A DNA stretch of 64,000 nt, from NCBI GenBank assembly GCA_014706295.1, contig JACSVZ010000007.1, forward strand, positions 62,073,475-62,137,474. The letters run 5' to 3'. The notes under the pieces were generated by a model. It was not told the origin of the DNA. It did no database searches and saw only the letters and a list, made by a program, of their open reading frames with translations. Of this stretch, positions 10,086 through 20,127 are shown one piece after another. Positions within the stretch are counted from its first letter, which is position 1, and each line of letters begins with the position of its first letter. The DNA is from Lycocorax pyrrhopterus obiensis. Lineage: Eukaryota > Chordata > Aves > Passeriformes > Paradisaeidae. Position numbers and translations under genes: made by a program.

Positions 10086-13000
10086 CTGCAAAATCAGGGA
10101 ATGGGCTGGCTTGGAAAGGAGCTTAAAGGTCATCTCCTTCCACCCTCCTGCCATTCCACTATCCCAGCTTGTGCCAAACCCCGTCCAACCTGGCCTTGGA
10201 CACTTCCAGCTGCAGCTTCTCTGGGCAATCTGTGCCAGGGCCTCCCCACCCTCACAGTGAAGAGTTTTTTCCCAAAATCCCATCTAAACCTCCTCTCTGG
10301 CAGTTTGGATCCATTCCCCCTTGTCCTGTCACTCCAGGCCCCTGTAAAGAATCTCTCTTCATCTTTCTTGTTGCTCCTTCAGGTACTGGAAGGTCACAAT
10401 TAGGTCACCCTCAAAGTCTTCTCCTCTCCAGGCTGAACGATCCCAACTCTCCCAGCCATTCCTCACAGCAGAGCTGCTCCATCCTTTTAATCAACTTGGT
10501 GACTCCTCTGGACTCGCTCCAACAGCTCCACATCCTTCCTGTGCTGGAAGGACCCCACAGCTGGACACAGCACTGCAGTGAGGTCTCACAATCCCCTCCC
10601 TCAGCCAGGGAGAAATCACTGGGAGAAATAATTCCCAAGACCCGGCCCCCAGGCAGCTCTTTTGGGGCGATTCGGGCTGTCACAGCAAATTTGTCGACTC
10701 CATGGGTTTAAATGAACTTTAAATGACAGCCAGCCCCGTGCTCTGCTTTGTTTAGAGCCACGACTAAACCCGTGGCTGCTGCAGGAAGTGGTGCCTCTTA
10801 CCTTGAGACCACACGGGAGCAACAAACGTGGGAGACGGAGAGGATGAGGGGTGCAGGACCTGGCCGGTCCTTCCTGCGATGTGCTGACTCATCACAGCCC
10901 GCGGGGCTTCCTGGAAGGGTGACTCAGCACTCCTTACTCATTCGGGTCACCCGCCACCCCCTCGCTCCAGCCTGGGAGGATGCTTGGATGGGGATGGGCA
11001 GCAGGAGCATCCCCGGGACCCGCTGGGTACCGCCCCGGGACGGCGCAGCCCCGGGCACGGGGCGGCCGCGCGCAGCATTTCCAAGCTCTGGGGCGTTTTG
11101 GGAAGGAATTTGTGGCCCGATGGGCTCGCGTGCCTGGACTGCTCCTGGGAGGAGCGGTGGCTGCTGTGGGCAGCCGGGGACAGGAGAGAAAGTGTCACCC
11201 CAAGGAGGCAGTTGGGTTTGAGCCGCTGCCAAGGCGCAGCCCTGCATGGGAGCCGGGCGATGGGAAAAGGGAAGCTGGCTCTGGATAAGGCTATATCTGC
11301 CACCACAGGGCCCATGGGATCCCGGCCAGTGCCGCTTTCCCAGCCCCGCTGCCCCAAGGACACTCAGGGCCCTGCCCACGTGTCCCCTCTGAGGGGTTCC
11401 GCTTCGTAATGACCACAGCAGCCAAACTCAGCCTTTTTTGGGACACGGGAAGAGCTGCCCATCGTGTGTGGGTTCATTGGCAGGAGCTGCAGTGTCTCTC
11501 AGGGCGTTGAGGCTCCTGGGATGCTCACGAGCATCCGGACATTACTCTTTTGTCCTAAAACCCTGTCAGCCTGGCTCGGCTTAGCCTATGTTATTTCCTT
11601 TTCCCTTAGGAAAAGCAAGGGAGCATGAAGGGAAGGCAGAGTCTATTTAACACCAAGAGTATGAAATTAGCGCTCCCAGCCTTGATGGGGTCACTTCTAA
11701 CGGGACCAAACTGACCTCCTGCCCTGGGGGGGTCACGCACACACGGGCAGCGGCCGGAGGTGCTCCGGAGCCCGTGATGCTCCTGGTGTAAAAGCACCTG
11801 GATGGATGAAAAGTGGCCCTTGGGAGAGGAGAGCCCAGACAGAGTCAGGGGATTCGCTCTCTCCGCTTCCTCACTTGGCTGTTTTGATCCCGGATTTCTG
11901 CTGGAAGCCTCGCACATGGATGGGGCACGGGATTGTGGGCATATCCCTTGGGATGACATGTGCTGTGGCCGCTGTGCCAGATCTCTGTTCCCAGAAACCT
12001 CCCATCTTTGTGCCTGCGCCTCAGTGCTGTTGCAGACGAGCAGAAACCTCTGTCTTCAGCTCCATCCGCAGAAATCTGGGATAACTCATCCTGCCCAGCA
12101 CGGATATCCACTGCCTGCAGCCCGGAGCAGCTTCTTCATCCCATCTCTAGAAGTGTCATTGGTTGCTCTGCCATCCCTCACACCTGCACCATGAGCTCCT
12201 GGATCCCAGGATTTGCTGGGATGCCGTGTGGTCGAGGGAACCCCAACCCCGTCCCTGCCGGAGCCACACTGCCTGGCCTCGGAGCCTCTGTGGGGTGGGA
12301 GGGCACCTCTGCTCCTGCCACTCCATCCTCCTGCCACCCCATCCTCCTGCCACCCCATCCTCCTGCCACCCCATTCTCCTGCCACCCCATTCTCCTGCCA
12401 CTCCATCCTCCTGCCACCCCATCCTCCTGCCACCCCATTCTCCTGCCACTCCATCCTCCTGCCACCCCATCCTCCTGCCACCCCATTCTCCTGCCACTCC
12501 ATCCTCCTGCCACCCCATCCTCCTGCCACCCCATCCTCCTCCTGGCACTGGGGATACAGGGAGTGATCCCCCCGCTCCCCAGGTGAGGTGCAAATTGCCA
12601 AGGTCATGACTGAGCTGGGATCTCCCAAGCTTCGGGAAGAGCAAATCTTTGACCTCAACCCTCAAGGTGTGGCCAGCAGAGTTGGGGGGAGCCTTATAAA
12701 GGCCGGGAGGGAAACGTGGGTGCCGGGGAGAGGGACCCCACCCTGGGGGCAGACAGGCGCACTCACCGTGAAGGGCAGGGAGCAGATGACGAAGGTGATG
12801 GTCATGATGGAGAGCAGCAGGAGGTGGTCGATCTCCTCGGCCATGGAGAACATGCGCCGGCCGCAGCCGGTGGCCGCGCGGGGCTGCTCCAGGGTGGTCA
12901 CCCGGCGGGTCCTCTGCCCGCGGCGGTGCATGCGGGCCAGGTTCACGATGACGCTCAGGTTGCAGAGCAGCACGGCGAGGATGAGGAAGAGGAGCAGGGT

Positions 13001-13612
13001 GGCGTAGAGGAGCGAGAAGGTGACGTTCAGCCCCGCCACCTCGCCCTTGCTCTGGTGGGAATCCAGGTGCATCTGGATGAAGCACCAGGTGCCCGGGCAG
13101 TACTGGACGTAGCGGCCGAAGCCGACCAGCGGCAGCGAGCAGAAGGCGGCCGAGAAGGTGTAGATGGCCGGCAGGGCCACCAGGCCCGTGCGGGGGCTCA
13201 GGAAGCGCTCGTAGAAGTAGGGCCGCCCCAGGGCCAGGCAGCGCTCCAGCGCCATGGTGAAGAGGATGAGCATGGTGGCGAGGCCGAAGAAGCTCATGGC
13301 GAAGCCGAAGTAGAGGCAGATGTGCCCTCCGCGGGCCAGGGTGGTGAGGGTGCGGTTGCGGTGGTAGGAGGCCAGCACCAAGGGGCTGACGGAGCAGGTG
13401 CCCAGCAGGTCGGTGACCACCAGGGCCAGCACCAGGACGTGGAACAGCGCGAGCGGGCGCTGCCGGGGCCCGCGGCGGCCGCGCAGGAGCAGCCCCAGCG
13501 CCAGGAGGTTGCCCAGGAGCCCGGCCGAGAACATGAGGGCGCTGACCAGCGGCCGAGCCCCGGCCGGCAGCGCTGCCCCTCCGGACCCGCACGCCTGGCC
13601 CGTCCCGTTCAT
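9852..13612 (-). CDS. PTGER2: Prostaglandin E2 receptor EP2 subtype (two coding exons, join 9852-10085 and 12767-13612)
   Basis: A rhodopsin-class GPCR that binds prostaglandin E2 at the plasma membrane; the family couples through Gs to raise cAMP. The two exons give 359 residues, against 358 in human as I recall it. The start MNGTGQACG was chosen because 'MFSAGLLGNLLALGLL' (TM1) follows at the usual distance. Visible family marks are TM2 'LFHVLVLALVVTDLLGTC', the TM3-end motif ALERCLALG (ERC in place of ERY), the prostanoid ECL2 signature QYCPGTWCF, the ICL3-TM6 segment SMAEEIDHLLLLSIMTITF, and TM7 [20 protein letters not shown] with the ligand-carboxylate arginine. N-glycosylation sequons occur at NGT, NRT and NVT. 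The intron (10086-12766) is phase 0 in TM6, as in PTGDR. ECL2 is about 13 residues longer than in human EP2. The reading frame stays open upstream of the Met, but that part is proline/arginine-rich GC noise. Confidence 0.95.
10095..10610 (-). mobile_element. CR1 LINE 3' part, PTGER2 intron
   Basis: An antisense CR1 of about 515 bp starting only 10 bp from the exon 2 acceptor. It reads from the tail complement 'ggcttggaaaggagcttaaa' through 'ttggacacttccagctgcag' to 'ctgctccatccttttaatca' and 'gactcctctggactcgctcc'. It is in the same orientation as the receptor gene. Confidence 0.92.
10611..12312. other. PTGER2 intron, unique part
   Basis: Intronic sequence with no recognisable element apart from flanking repeats. 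It includes a short pyrimidine-poor segment near 11590-11700 that I cannot classify. Confidence 0.5.
12313..12543. repeat. 16-bp minisatellite in PTGER2 intron
   Basis: About 14 copies of TCCTGCCACCCCATCC, with regular variants (CCACTCC, CCATTCT) that alternate in a higher-order pattern of roughly three units (about 48 bp). It sits about 220 bp inside the intron from the exon 1 donor. Confidence 0.95.
12767..13612 (-). CDS. PTGER2: PTGER2 coding exon 1 (N-terminus to TM6)
   Basis: 282 codons from the initiator Met to 'CSLPFT', ending at a GTGAGT donor (complement of 12761-12766). It encodes TM1 to most of TM6. Phase 0 at the junction matches the exon 2 acceptor. Confidence 0.95.
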
Positions 13613-13990
13613 CCCGCGCCGCCGCCGCACGCCTGACTGCGCTGCCGCCCCCGGCACCGGCACCCGCACCGCCCGCCCCGACGGCACCGCCCCGCCCGCC
13701 GCCCCCGGCACCGCCCCGGGCCCCCGGCACCGCCCCGGGCCCCCCCGGCCCCGCGCACCCAGCGATGGTCGGAGCGGAGGCGGGGGACGCGCACGGACCG
13801 ACCCTGGCCGGACCGAGAGTGCCGGTGCCGATCTGGGAGCCCCGGACACGGCCGGTCCCGGTGCGGTCCGAGAGTCCGGATGCCGGGCCGGGAGTGCTGG
13901 GGCGGCCCCGGGATCTCTGGGACAGTCCCCGGTCTCAGCCAGCCCTGCTGCCCGACCGGGAGCGGCTTCTGCGGTCGGCGCCGGTGTCGG
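13613..13990 (-). promoter_or_regulatory. PTGER2 5' CpG-rich promoter region
   Basis: Immediately upstream of the EP2 initiator on the minus strand the sequence is dense in CpG and GGCGG/CCGCC words (13613-13760), typical of a CpG-island promoter. No TATA box is seen. The exact transcription start cannot be placed. Confidence 0.5.
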
Positions 13991-14645
13991 TCCAGGAGCC
14001 CCGGTGCGGCTTCGGGAGTCCCTCGCATGGCCAGCCCAGGTGCCGGTCCGAGAGTCCCGGTACCGATCCAGGAGCCCGGTGCGGCTTTGAGAGCCCCAAG
14101 GCACGGCCAGTCCCTGTGTCGGACCAAGAGCCCCGCACACCATCAGCCCCGGTGCCCGACCGGGAGCTCCCCTCCCAGCCGATCCCGGCGCTGCTCCAGC
14201 AGTCCTGGTGCTGCTCCAGGAGTCTCGGTGCCGGCCCGGGATCGCTTTCACGGCCAATCCCGGTACAGATCCGACAGTCCCAGTGTGGCTCCGGGAGCGC
14301 TGAGCCCCAGTCTGTCCCAGTGCTAATCCGAGAATCCCAGTGCGGGTCCAGGAGCCTCTCACGTGGTCAGAGATTCCCGGTGGTGCTCTGGGAGCCCCGA
14401 GGCACAGGGCAAGCTCCAGTGTGGCCTGGGAGTCTCAAGGCACAGCAAGCCCTGGTGCTGGCTCCGGGACCCCAAAGCCCGGAGTCCCAGCTGAGCCCGG
14501 GCTTTGCAGGGGAATTCCCGTGGCCCCAGAGGTGCCCGGAACCCATGGAGAACTCTGTGCCCCATGGCTGCACTGTGCCATGTCCCATTGTCCCCCTCTC
14601 CTACATGTCATCAGAGGTCCCCAGGGGGGTGCAGCCTGTCTGGCC
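13991..14645. other. GC-rich degenerate repeat region upstream of PTGER2
   Basis: The sequence is made of loosely repeated 'ccggtgccgatccaggagcc'-like modules (also visible from about 13800), a diverged minisatellite whose unit I cannot define sharply. Long open frames on both strands result from the composition. Confidence 0.5.
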
Positions 14646-14750
14646 ATGACCTTAAAGCCCATCCATTCCACCCTCTGCCATGGGCAGGGACGCTTTCCAC
14701 TATCCCAGGCTGCTCCAAGGCTCATCCAACCTGGAACACATCCAGGGGTG
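14646..14750 (-). mobile_element. CR1 LINE 3' fragment
   Basis: Antisense CR1 words 'gaccttaaagcccatccatt', 'ccatgggcagggacgctttc' and 'aggctgctccaaggctcatc' are present. The extreme 3' tail is missing. Confidence 0.8.
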
Positions 14751-15947
14751 GGAAACCCACATGCTCAAACCCAGTGGCCTCGGGTGCTCTCTCCATCCTT
14801 CAGGACACAAGCCCTCACTCAAGCTGCCTTTATTTAAGCAGTTGGTGCTTCACAGGTCACTTCCAGAACCCCTCGAGGACAGAAAATCTTTTCCCTCCTG
14901 TGGCCCTGGGACTGTTCCAACAACTGCAACATTTTAATTTTTAATTAACCCCGTACACCTGGTCCCCCCAACCCACAGTGAAACCCTGCAGGTGGCTCCA
15001 GCAGGGACACAGCAGGTTGCAGACACACGAGTGGGTTTGGCTGTTATTTTTAAAACCGCGCTTTTGTAACAGGAACTTCGCAAAGGAAACACGGGGCACG
15101 GCACGCTCGAGGGCCGGGCGAGCTGCGGTTGGTGACAGCACCTCCATTTCTGAGGGGCCACTCCTCGTCCTGGCTTTGCTTTCTTCTCTCACGCAGCTCA
15201 AAGGCCTCTTCGGTGAGGTGGGGAGGATGAGCTGAGGGTGAGGTGGCAAAGCCACAGCTCCAGCTCTGTTCCCACAGTCAAAGCAATGGGTGAGATGGAG
15301 GGGACGGTGTTTGAGCCATCCCAGACCACCTCAACACAGGTGGGCCAGGAAAACACATCCCTGGAGCTCTTTGAACGCTGCTTCCAGTCCTGATCCAGCA
15401 GAGCACCAAAGCACATGGACACATCCGACGGTGGGAGCCATCCTGTTTGATTCCAGAGGGTTGGGTGCCACCCTGGCACGTCCAGCCCTCCTTTGTGGCA
15501 TCCACAAATTCAGCTGAGGTGGAATCCTGTCCTGATCCATCCAGGCAGCTGCAGTCTGCCCGTCCAAGACCTTTTCTGAGCAGCAGGCACCCCGCAGGGT
15601 GGTTGCTCCAAGGCTTTTCCCAGCCTCCCACTCCTTTCTGGTGTTCCGTGTCACAGCTCAGGAAGGGGTTTTGGCTTCTTCTGGAGCTCATTTTCCTGGC
15701 AGCTAATGGAGCCTTAAATACCCTTCTGGGGCTTCAGGCTTCTCCACTGACAGTTGTCTCTGATGGGATTTTTCTGCAATAATAGGAAAATTGCTGGGCT
15801 TTTGTTTTTTTCATTCCCCCTTCTGAGCTCAAAACCAAGAACAGGCTGCTTGGTACAATCTGTCCTGCCTTGGGAAGTGTTTGTTTTCTTCCCTTGGCTT
15901 CCATGTTTAGCTCCTGTGTCTTGCCTCCAGCGAGGGCTGTATCGAAC
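14751..15947. other. PTGER2-PTGDR intergenic, no gene recognised
   Basis: Unique sequence, somewhat AT-richer near 14925-14950 and 15700-15840. No exon, RNA gene or repeat family can be supported. Confidence 0.45.
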
Positions 15948-16400
15948 CCCAGAATTGTTTGGGTTGGAAAAGTCCTCTAAGACATCGAGTCCAGCCATTC
16001 CCCCAGCACTGCCAAGGCCACCACTGACCCATGTCCCCAAGTGCCACATCCACATGGCTTTTAAATCCCTCCAGGGATGGGGACTCCAGCACTGCCCTGG
16101 GCAGCTGTGCCAATGGAGAAATTTTCCCTGATATCCAATCTAAACCTCCCCTGGCACAGCCTGAGGCCGTTCCCTCTCCTCCTGTCCCTGTTCCCTGGGA
16201 GCAGAGCCCGACCCCCCCCGGCTGCCCCCTCCTGTCAGGGAGTTGTGCAGAGCCACAAGGTCCCCCCTGAGCCTCCTTTTCTCCAGGCTGAGCCCCTTTC
16301 CCAGCTCCCTCAGCTGCTCCTGGGGCTCCAGACCCTTCCCCAGCTCCATTCCCTTCTCTGGACATGCTCCAGCCCCTCATACATCCTCCCAAGGTTTGTT
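15948..16400 (-). mobile_element. CR1 LINE 3' part (second subfamily)
   Basis: An antisense CR1 with a different 3' end from the commonest type in this window: 'gggttggaaaagtcctctaa', 'cacatggcttttaaatccct', 'catatccaatctaaacctcc'-like words and 'gagcctccttttctccaggc'. Length is about 450 bp. Confidence 0.9.
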
Positions 16401-18202
16401 GGCATTGTTTTCCCTAAAAGAAGATTTCCAGGCTTGGCCCAGTTGGAGAAAACACTCTGGGCTTGTAGGAAAGCTGCATGAATTTCATGGAGAGGACTCA
16501 GCCTCCAGGGTTTGCTGCCTGTGGTTGGGGAGGGTGTTGGGACCCTGCTCCATCCCTGGTGGATTTTAAAGGATGGCTCTGGCATGAGGGACACGGAGGA
16601 GTCCATCCCTCCTGTTTATGGGGAGAGGATTTCATCCCTTTTCAACCAAACCCCCATCCTGACTCGTGTTTAACAAATCCAGACAACACTCTCCTTCCAA
16701 AGCCTTCCCATCCTTTATCTCGTGTTCCAGCGCTTCCAGCAGCCTCACATCCCATCCTGGAAAAGCAGGGCTGAGTGCTGGCACGGCAGGTCCAGCTTTT
16801 GGTGCTTTGGCTTGTCCTGTACCAGCACCTGGGTGCACGGGTTAAAAAAGAAATGAAGCCACTCCTGGGCTGGCCGGGGCTCCTGGCAGCCCTGGCACTG
16901 CTGCCTGCCCGGGCACGCGCCTCCCCGCTTCCAGAATAGCTAAAAAATGCAGGCAGGCAGTGAAAAAATAAAACGGGCTCTTTGCGAGAACGAAACGATT
17001 TGTCGGGAAATGAGCCCGTGTAAAGTTGTGCCTGGATCTCGTGAGCTGAATAAAAAAACCACGCTGGGAGCGATGGATGTGCAGGAAAGGAGCGGGATGC
17101 AGGGAGAGGCGATGCTGTGGCAGCAGTGACAGCGTGGGACAGGGCAGCTGGCAGAGCTGGAGGGTGACAGGGACATCAAAGAGCCCCCAAAAGAGCATCG
17201 CTGGCGTGGAGCTCCAGCCTGGAGCTGAGCAGTGTCTCTTTATTGCCTCCATTAAGAGTCAGGTCCGGCCCTTCGGGAACGGCTGGCACAGGAGAGATCT
17301 GGCACGGAGGGGTCCCGAGGGTAATGACTGAGCAGTGTGAGGAGCCTGGGGGGGGGGGTGATGTGATCAGGGAGGGCTCCTCAGCCGCTCTCCTCTCCTC
17401 AGCTGGAGCTCCCTGAGCCCCTGGGCTTTTTTCGGTTCCTATTTAGCAACGTTTACAACCAACGCGCACGGTGCCGGGATGTTTTATTTCAATTCTTATT
17501 TAATTCACGTTTTCTTTTCCTTTTATTTTCATCTTTCCAAGACTCAGGAAGAAGAAGGAGATCTAAGCTTTGATATAACCCCTTGAAGCCCCAAGCTGCG
17601 CGTGCTGAGGCATTGGAAAACGGGGTGCCCAAGGGACCAGCCCGGGGTGGAGAACATCCGTGGCCTCCTCGTTCCTCGTGCTCGGGCCAGCTGGGAGCCC
17701 CGGCTGGGGACGTGCTGCCATCTCTGGCGAGGACGGAGACACGGCAGCCCCGGGAACGCCGGGGAGCGAGGATTTATCCGCCTGGAGGCCGCCCTGGCTG
17801 CAGCCCCACGTCCAAACCTCGCTGGCTGCAGCCGCCGCCTGGCTCGCCCGGAGGCAGCAGCGGCCGGCTGGAGACTCCAGGCCTGGTGTAGGACACCAGG
17901 AAGGGCAGAATCCCGATTAAAAGTGCTGCCCAAGCCAGAGGAGCTGCCAAGGTCACTGGGATAGGTGTGGTCCCAGGCAGGGAGCGGGGATGCTGCAGGG
18001 ATGGGGGGTTGCTCGTGGCTCTGTGATTTCTCTCCTGTGATGATGAAGTCACAGATGGGTCGGTGATGTGGTGTTTGCATCGTCTTGGGGCTCGGCTGGA
18101 GTCTGGTTTTGCACCTTAATGAAGAACCTGATGTGGTTTGTGTCAGTTTCATTAGTGATTTCCACAAATTGTGGTTACCCTGGGATCTAAACACACACAG
18201 CA
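16401..18202. other. PTGER2-PTGDR intergenic, no gene recognised
   Basis: Unique sequence. A low-CpG, A/T-richer patch at 16930-17070 stands out as a possible conserved element. A 267-codon minus-strand frame (17544-18347) is arginine/proline-rich with no domain and I do not accept it as a gene. Confidence 0.45.
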
Positions 18203-18293
18203 TGGGCCAGGGACCTTTCCTGGGCCAGGGACCTTTCCTGGGCCAGGGATCTCTCCTGGGGCAGGGACTTTTCCTGGGGCAAGGCCTCTCCAG
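18203..18293. repeat. 18-bp minisatellite, about five copies
   Basis: Successive copies of GGGCCAGGGACCTTTCCT, the last two diverging to GGGGCAGGGACTTTTCCT and beyond. Confidence 0.85.
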
Positions 18294-18377
18294 GAGTGAA
18301 TCCTCACTGGGATCACGGGCAGATGATGCCTTGCACACACTGAGCACCCCCAGCTCGTGTTCATGCTGGATCCATGA

Positions 18378-18421
18378 CCTTGGAGATCTTTTCCCACCTC
18401 AGCGATCATTCCATGATTCTA
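18378..18421 (+). mobile_element. CR1 LINE tail remnant
   Basis: Only the last about 44 bp of a CR1 3' end remain: 'cttggagatcttttcccacc', followed by 'atcattccatgattctac'. Confidence 0.5.
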
Positions 18422-19506
18422 CATCACTGAACACTCCCAGCCTGGCTGTGCCTGATCCATCTGTCCCGAGTGGTGCACGGATCTGTTTGGGGGAGGAGAT
18501 CCCAGTGTAGGGGGGACAACAAGTTTTTCCAGGGCCGTTATCTCATCCGGCTGCGGCGGAACAGATCCCAGGAAAGCCTCGGTGCAGGCTCGGAGCTGTT
18601 GACTCTGCAGCCCCACGTGAGCCATCTCCAAGTCGATACCAAGCCAGTAACACGAAACCAATCCATGAACCAGCCCTCACTTCCTTCTTTCTCCTCGGAA
18701 AACCCGAAGGAGAGGCACCGAGCCGGCAGCTCGCAGGTGCCCCCAAAATATCCCCAAACACAGCTCTGCCCTTTTCTCCAGCTGGGAGAAACAGCCAGAG
18801 CCATCCCCAGCAGGTCACCTCCAAAAAGCTCCAAGATATTGTTCCTTCAAAACCAGAATCTGACAGCGAGAGTAAACATCACGTGAGAGCGGGCAGGAAC
18901 ACGGCTACACCTTGCAAGGCTTAGCTAAACAGAGGAGAGAAATACTCTCTGTCTCCTCCAAGGGCACTGAACAGTTGGTCATCGTAATGTTTTCAGCCTA
19001 AGTGGTCACTTGAGGCAGAAATTAAATCCAGTTAATCTGTGTGGTTGGGCGGAAATGGATCTCCCATTAAAACGATCGCTCTCCTGCACGCTCGCACCGA
19101 GAGCTCGTGCGTCCCAGGCTCTGCCTTTTCTCAATTACTGCTCTCATTAGGGCTCAGGGTGGTCATAAATCCTGAATTTAGGTAATTACAGCAGAGCAGG
19201 TACGGCTGAGGAACACAAATGCAGGATCGGCACTCGGGAGAATCAGTTTTCCAGAGAAGAGCGAGATAACAGCAGATAAACCACAGCCCTGCCCTGGGAA
19301 TAGGGAAGATCCTGGGAAGAGATGGATGGGAATCCCATGGAGGGATCCTGCCTGCATCCAGCCCCTCATCACACCAGGAGCTGCTGCTCAGCTTTCTGAG
19401 TCCCTCCTGCCCCTCACCCAGTCTGGGGACAGCTCTGGATAAACCCCCTCGGCACGGAATGGGATCATGCACAGGACAAGGCGACGAAACAGGGCTCTGA
19501 ACCGCT
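18422..19506. other. Intergenic 3' of PTGDR; candidate conserved patch at 18930-19230
   Basis: Mostly unique sequence. Between about 18930 and 19230 base composition becomes balanced, CpG drops and TAAT/ATTA words cluster ('agttaatctgtgtggttggg', 'ctcaattactgctctcatta', 'ggtaattacagcagagcagg'), which is how conserved vertebrate non-coding elements often look. No coding potential is evident. This is inference from composition only. Confidence 0.35.
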
Positions 19507-19512
19507 TTTATT
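19507..19512 (-). terminator. PTGDR polyadenylation signal (AATAAA)
   Basis: The first AATAAA on the minus strand after the DP1 stop codon, about 350 nt downstream, giving a plausible short 3'UTR (19490-19860). Confidence 0.6.
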
Positions 19513-19860
19513 CCAAGGGGACACACCCACACTTCTCCAGCCCGGGCGTCCCCACTGCCCTGAACCACACTCCAAACCCCTCCTGCTCTCCTGGAGCCGG
19601 GTGCTCCCCAAACCCTCCACAGAACGCTCGGAATATCCACAGATCCCCGGGAGCCCCGCCCCGGCTCCTCTCCGGGGCCAAACGCAGCCTGGGGAGGGGA
19701 CAGAATCCCTTCACAGCGTCCCTCGCAGCGAGCTGGTCGCTGCCCCCGCCTGCCACCGCCCTGTGCCGCCTCGGGATGCTCCAGGGCAGGGATGCGGGGC
19801 CGAAGGCTCGCTCCTCATCCTTGCCAGCAGCCGCCGGCTTCCGCGGCGGCGGCGCCGCGC

Positions 19861-20127
19861 TCAGGGGATGCCGAGCTGCGGGGGGTCTGTCCTGCGCCAG
19901 CCCGGGGGACAGAATTGGCCGTCACCGCCGGGGCTGGAGCCTTTCAGCGAGGCTTTGCGGGAGCCGAGCCTCCGGCAGACCCTGCGGACGAAGGCGCGGA
20001 AGACGGAGGTGCGGAAGATGATGAAGACCCAGGGGTCCACGATGGAGTTGACGGAGAGGAAGCGCAGCGCGCTCAGGTCGGCGTTCTCGTTGAAATCCGC
20101 GGCGAAGGCGCCCATGTACGCCCGGAT
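19861..20127 (-). CDS. PTGDR: PTGDR coding exon 2 (TM7 and C-tail)
   Basis: Follows a TTTTGGCCAG acceptor. It starts [18 protein letters not shown], contains the TM7 [14 protein letters not shown] motif, and ends PPQLGIP-stop (TGA, complement of 19861-19863). 88 codons plus stop. The C-tail after the helix-8 region differs completely from mammalian DP1. Confidence 0.94.
   Translation of the reverse strand: MRAYMGAFAADFNENADLSALRFLSVNSIVDPWVFIIFRTSVFRAFVRRVCRRLGSRKASLKGSSPGGDGQFCPPGWRRTDPPQLGIP

Noticed and set aside
12662..14362. A 566-codon minus-strand frame starting far upstream of PTGER2
   Set aside because: Only the part from 13612 downstream is receptor. The upstream extension is low-complexity GC-rich sequence with no stop by chance, and the downstream part runs past the splice donor into the intron.
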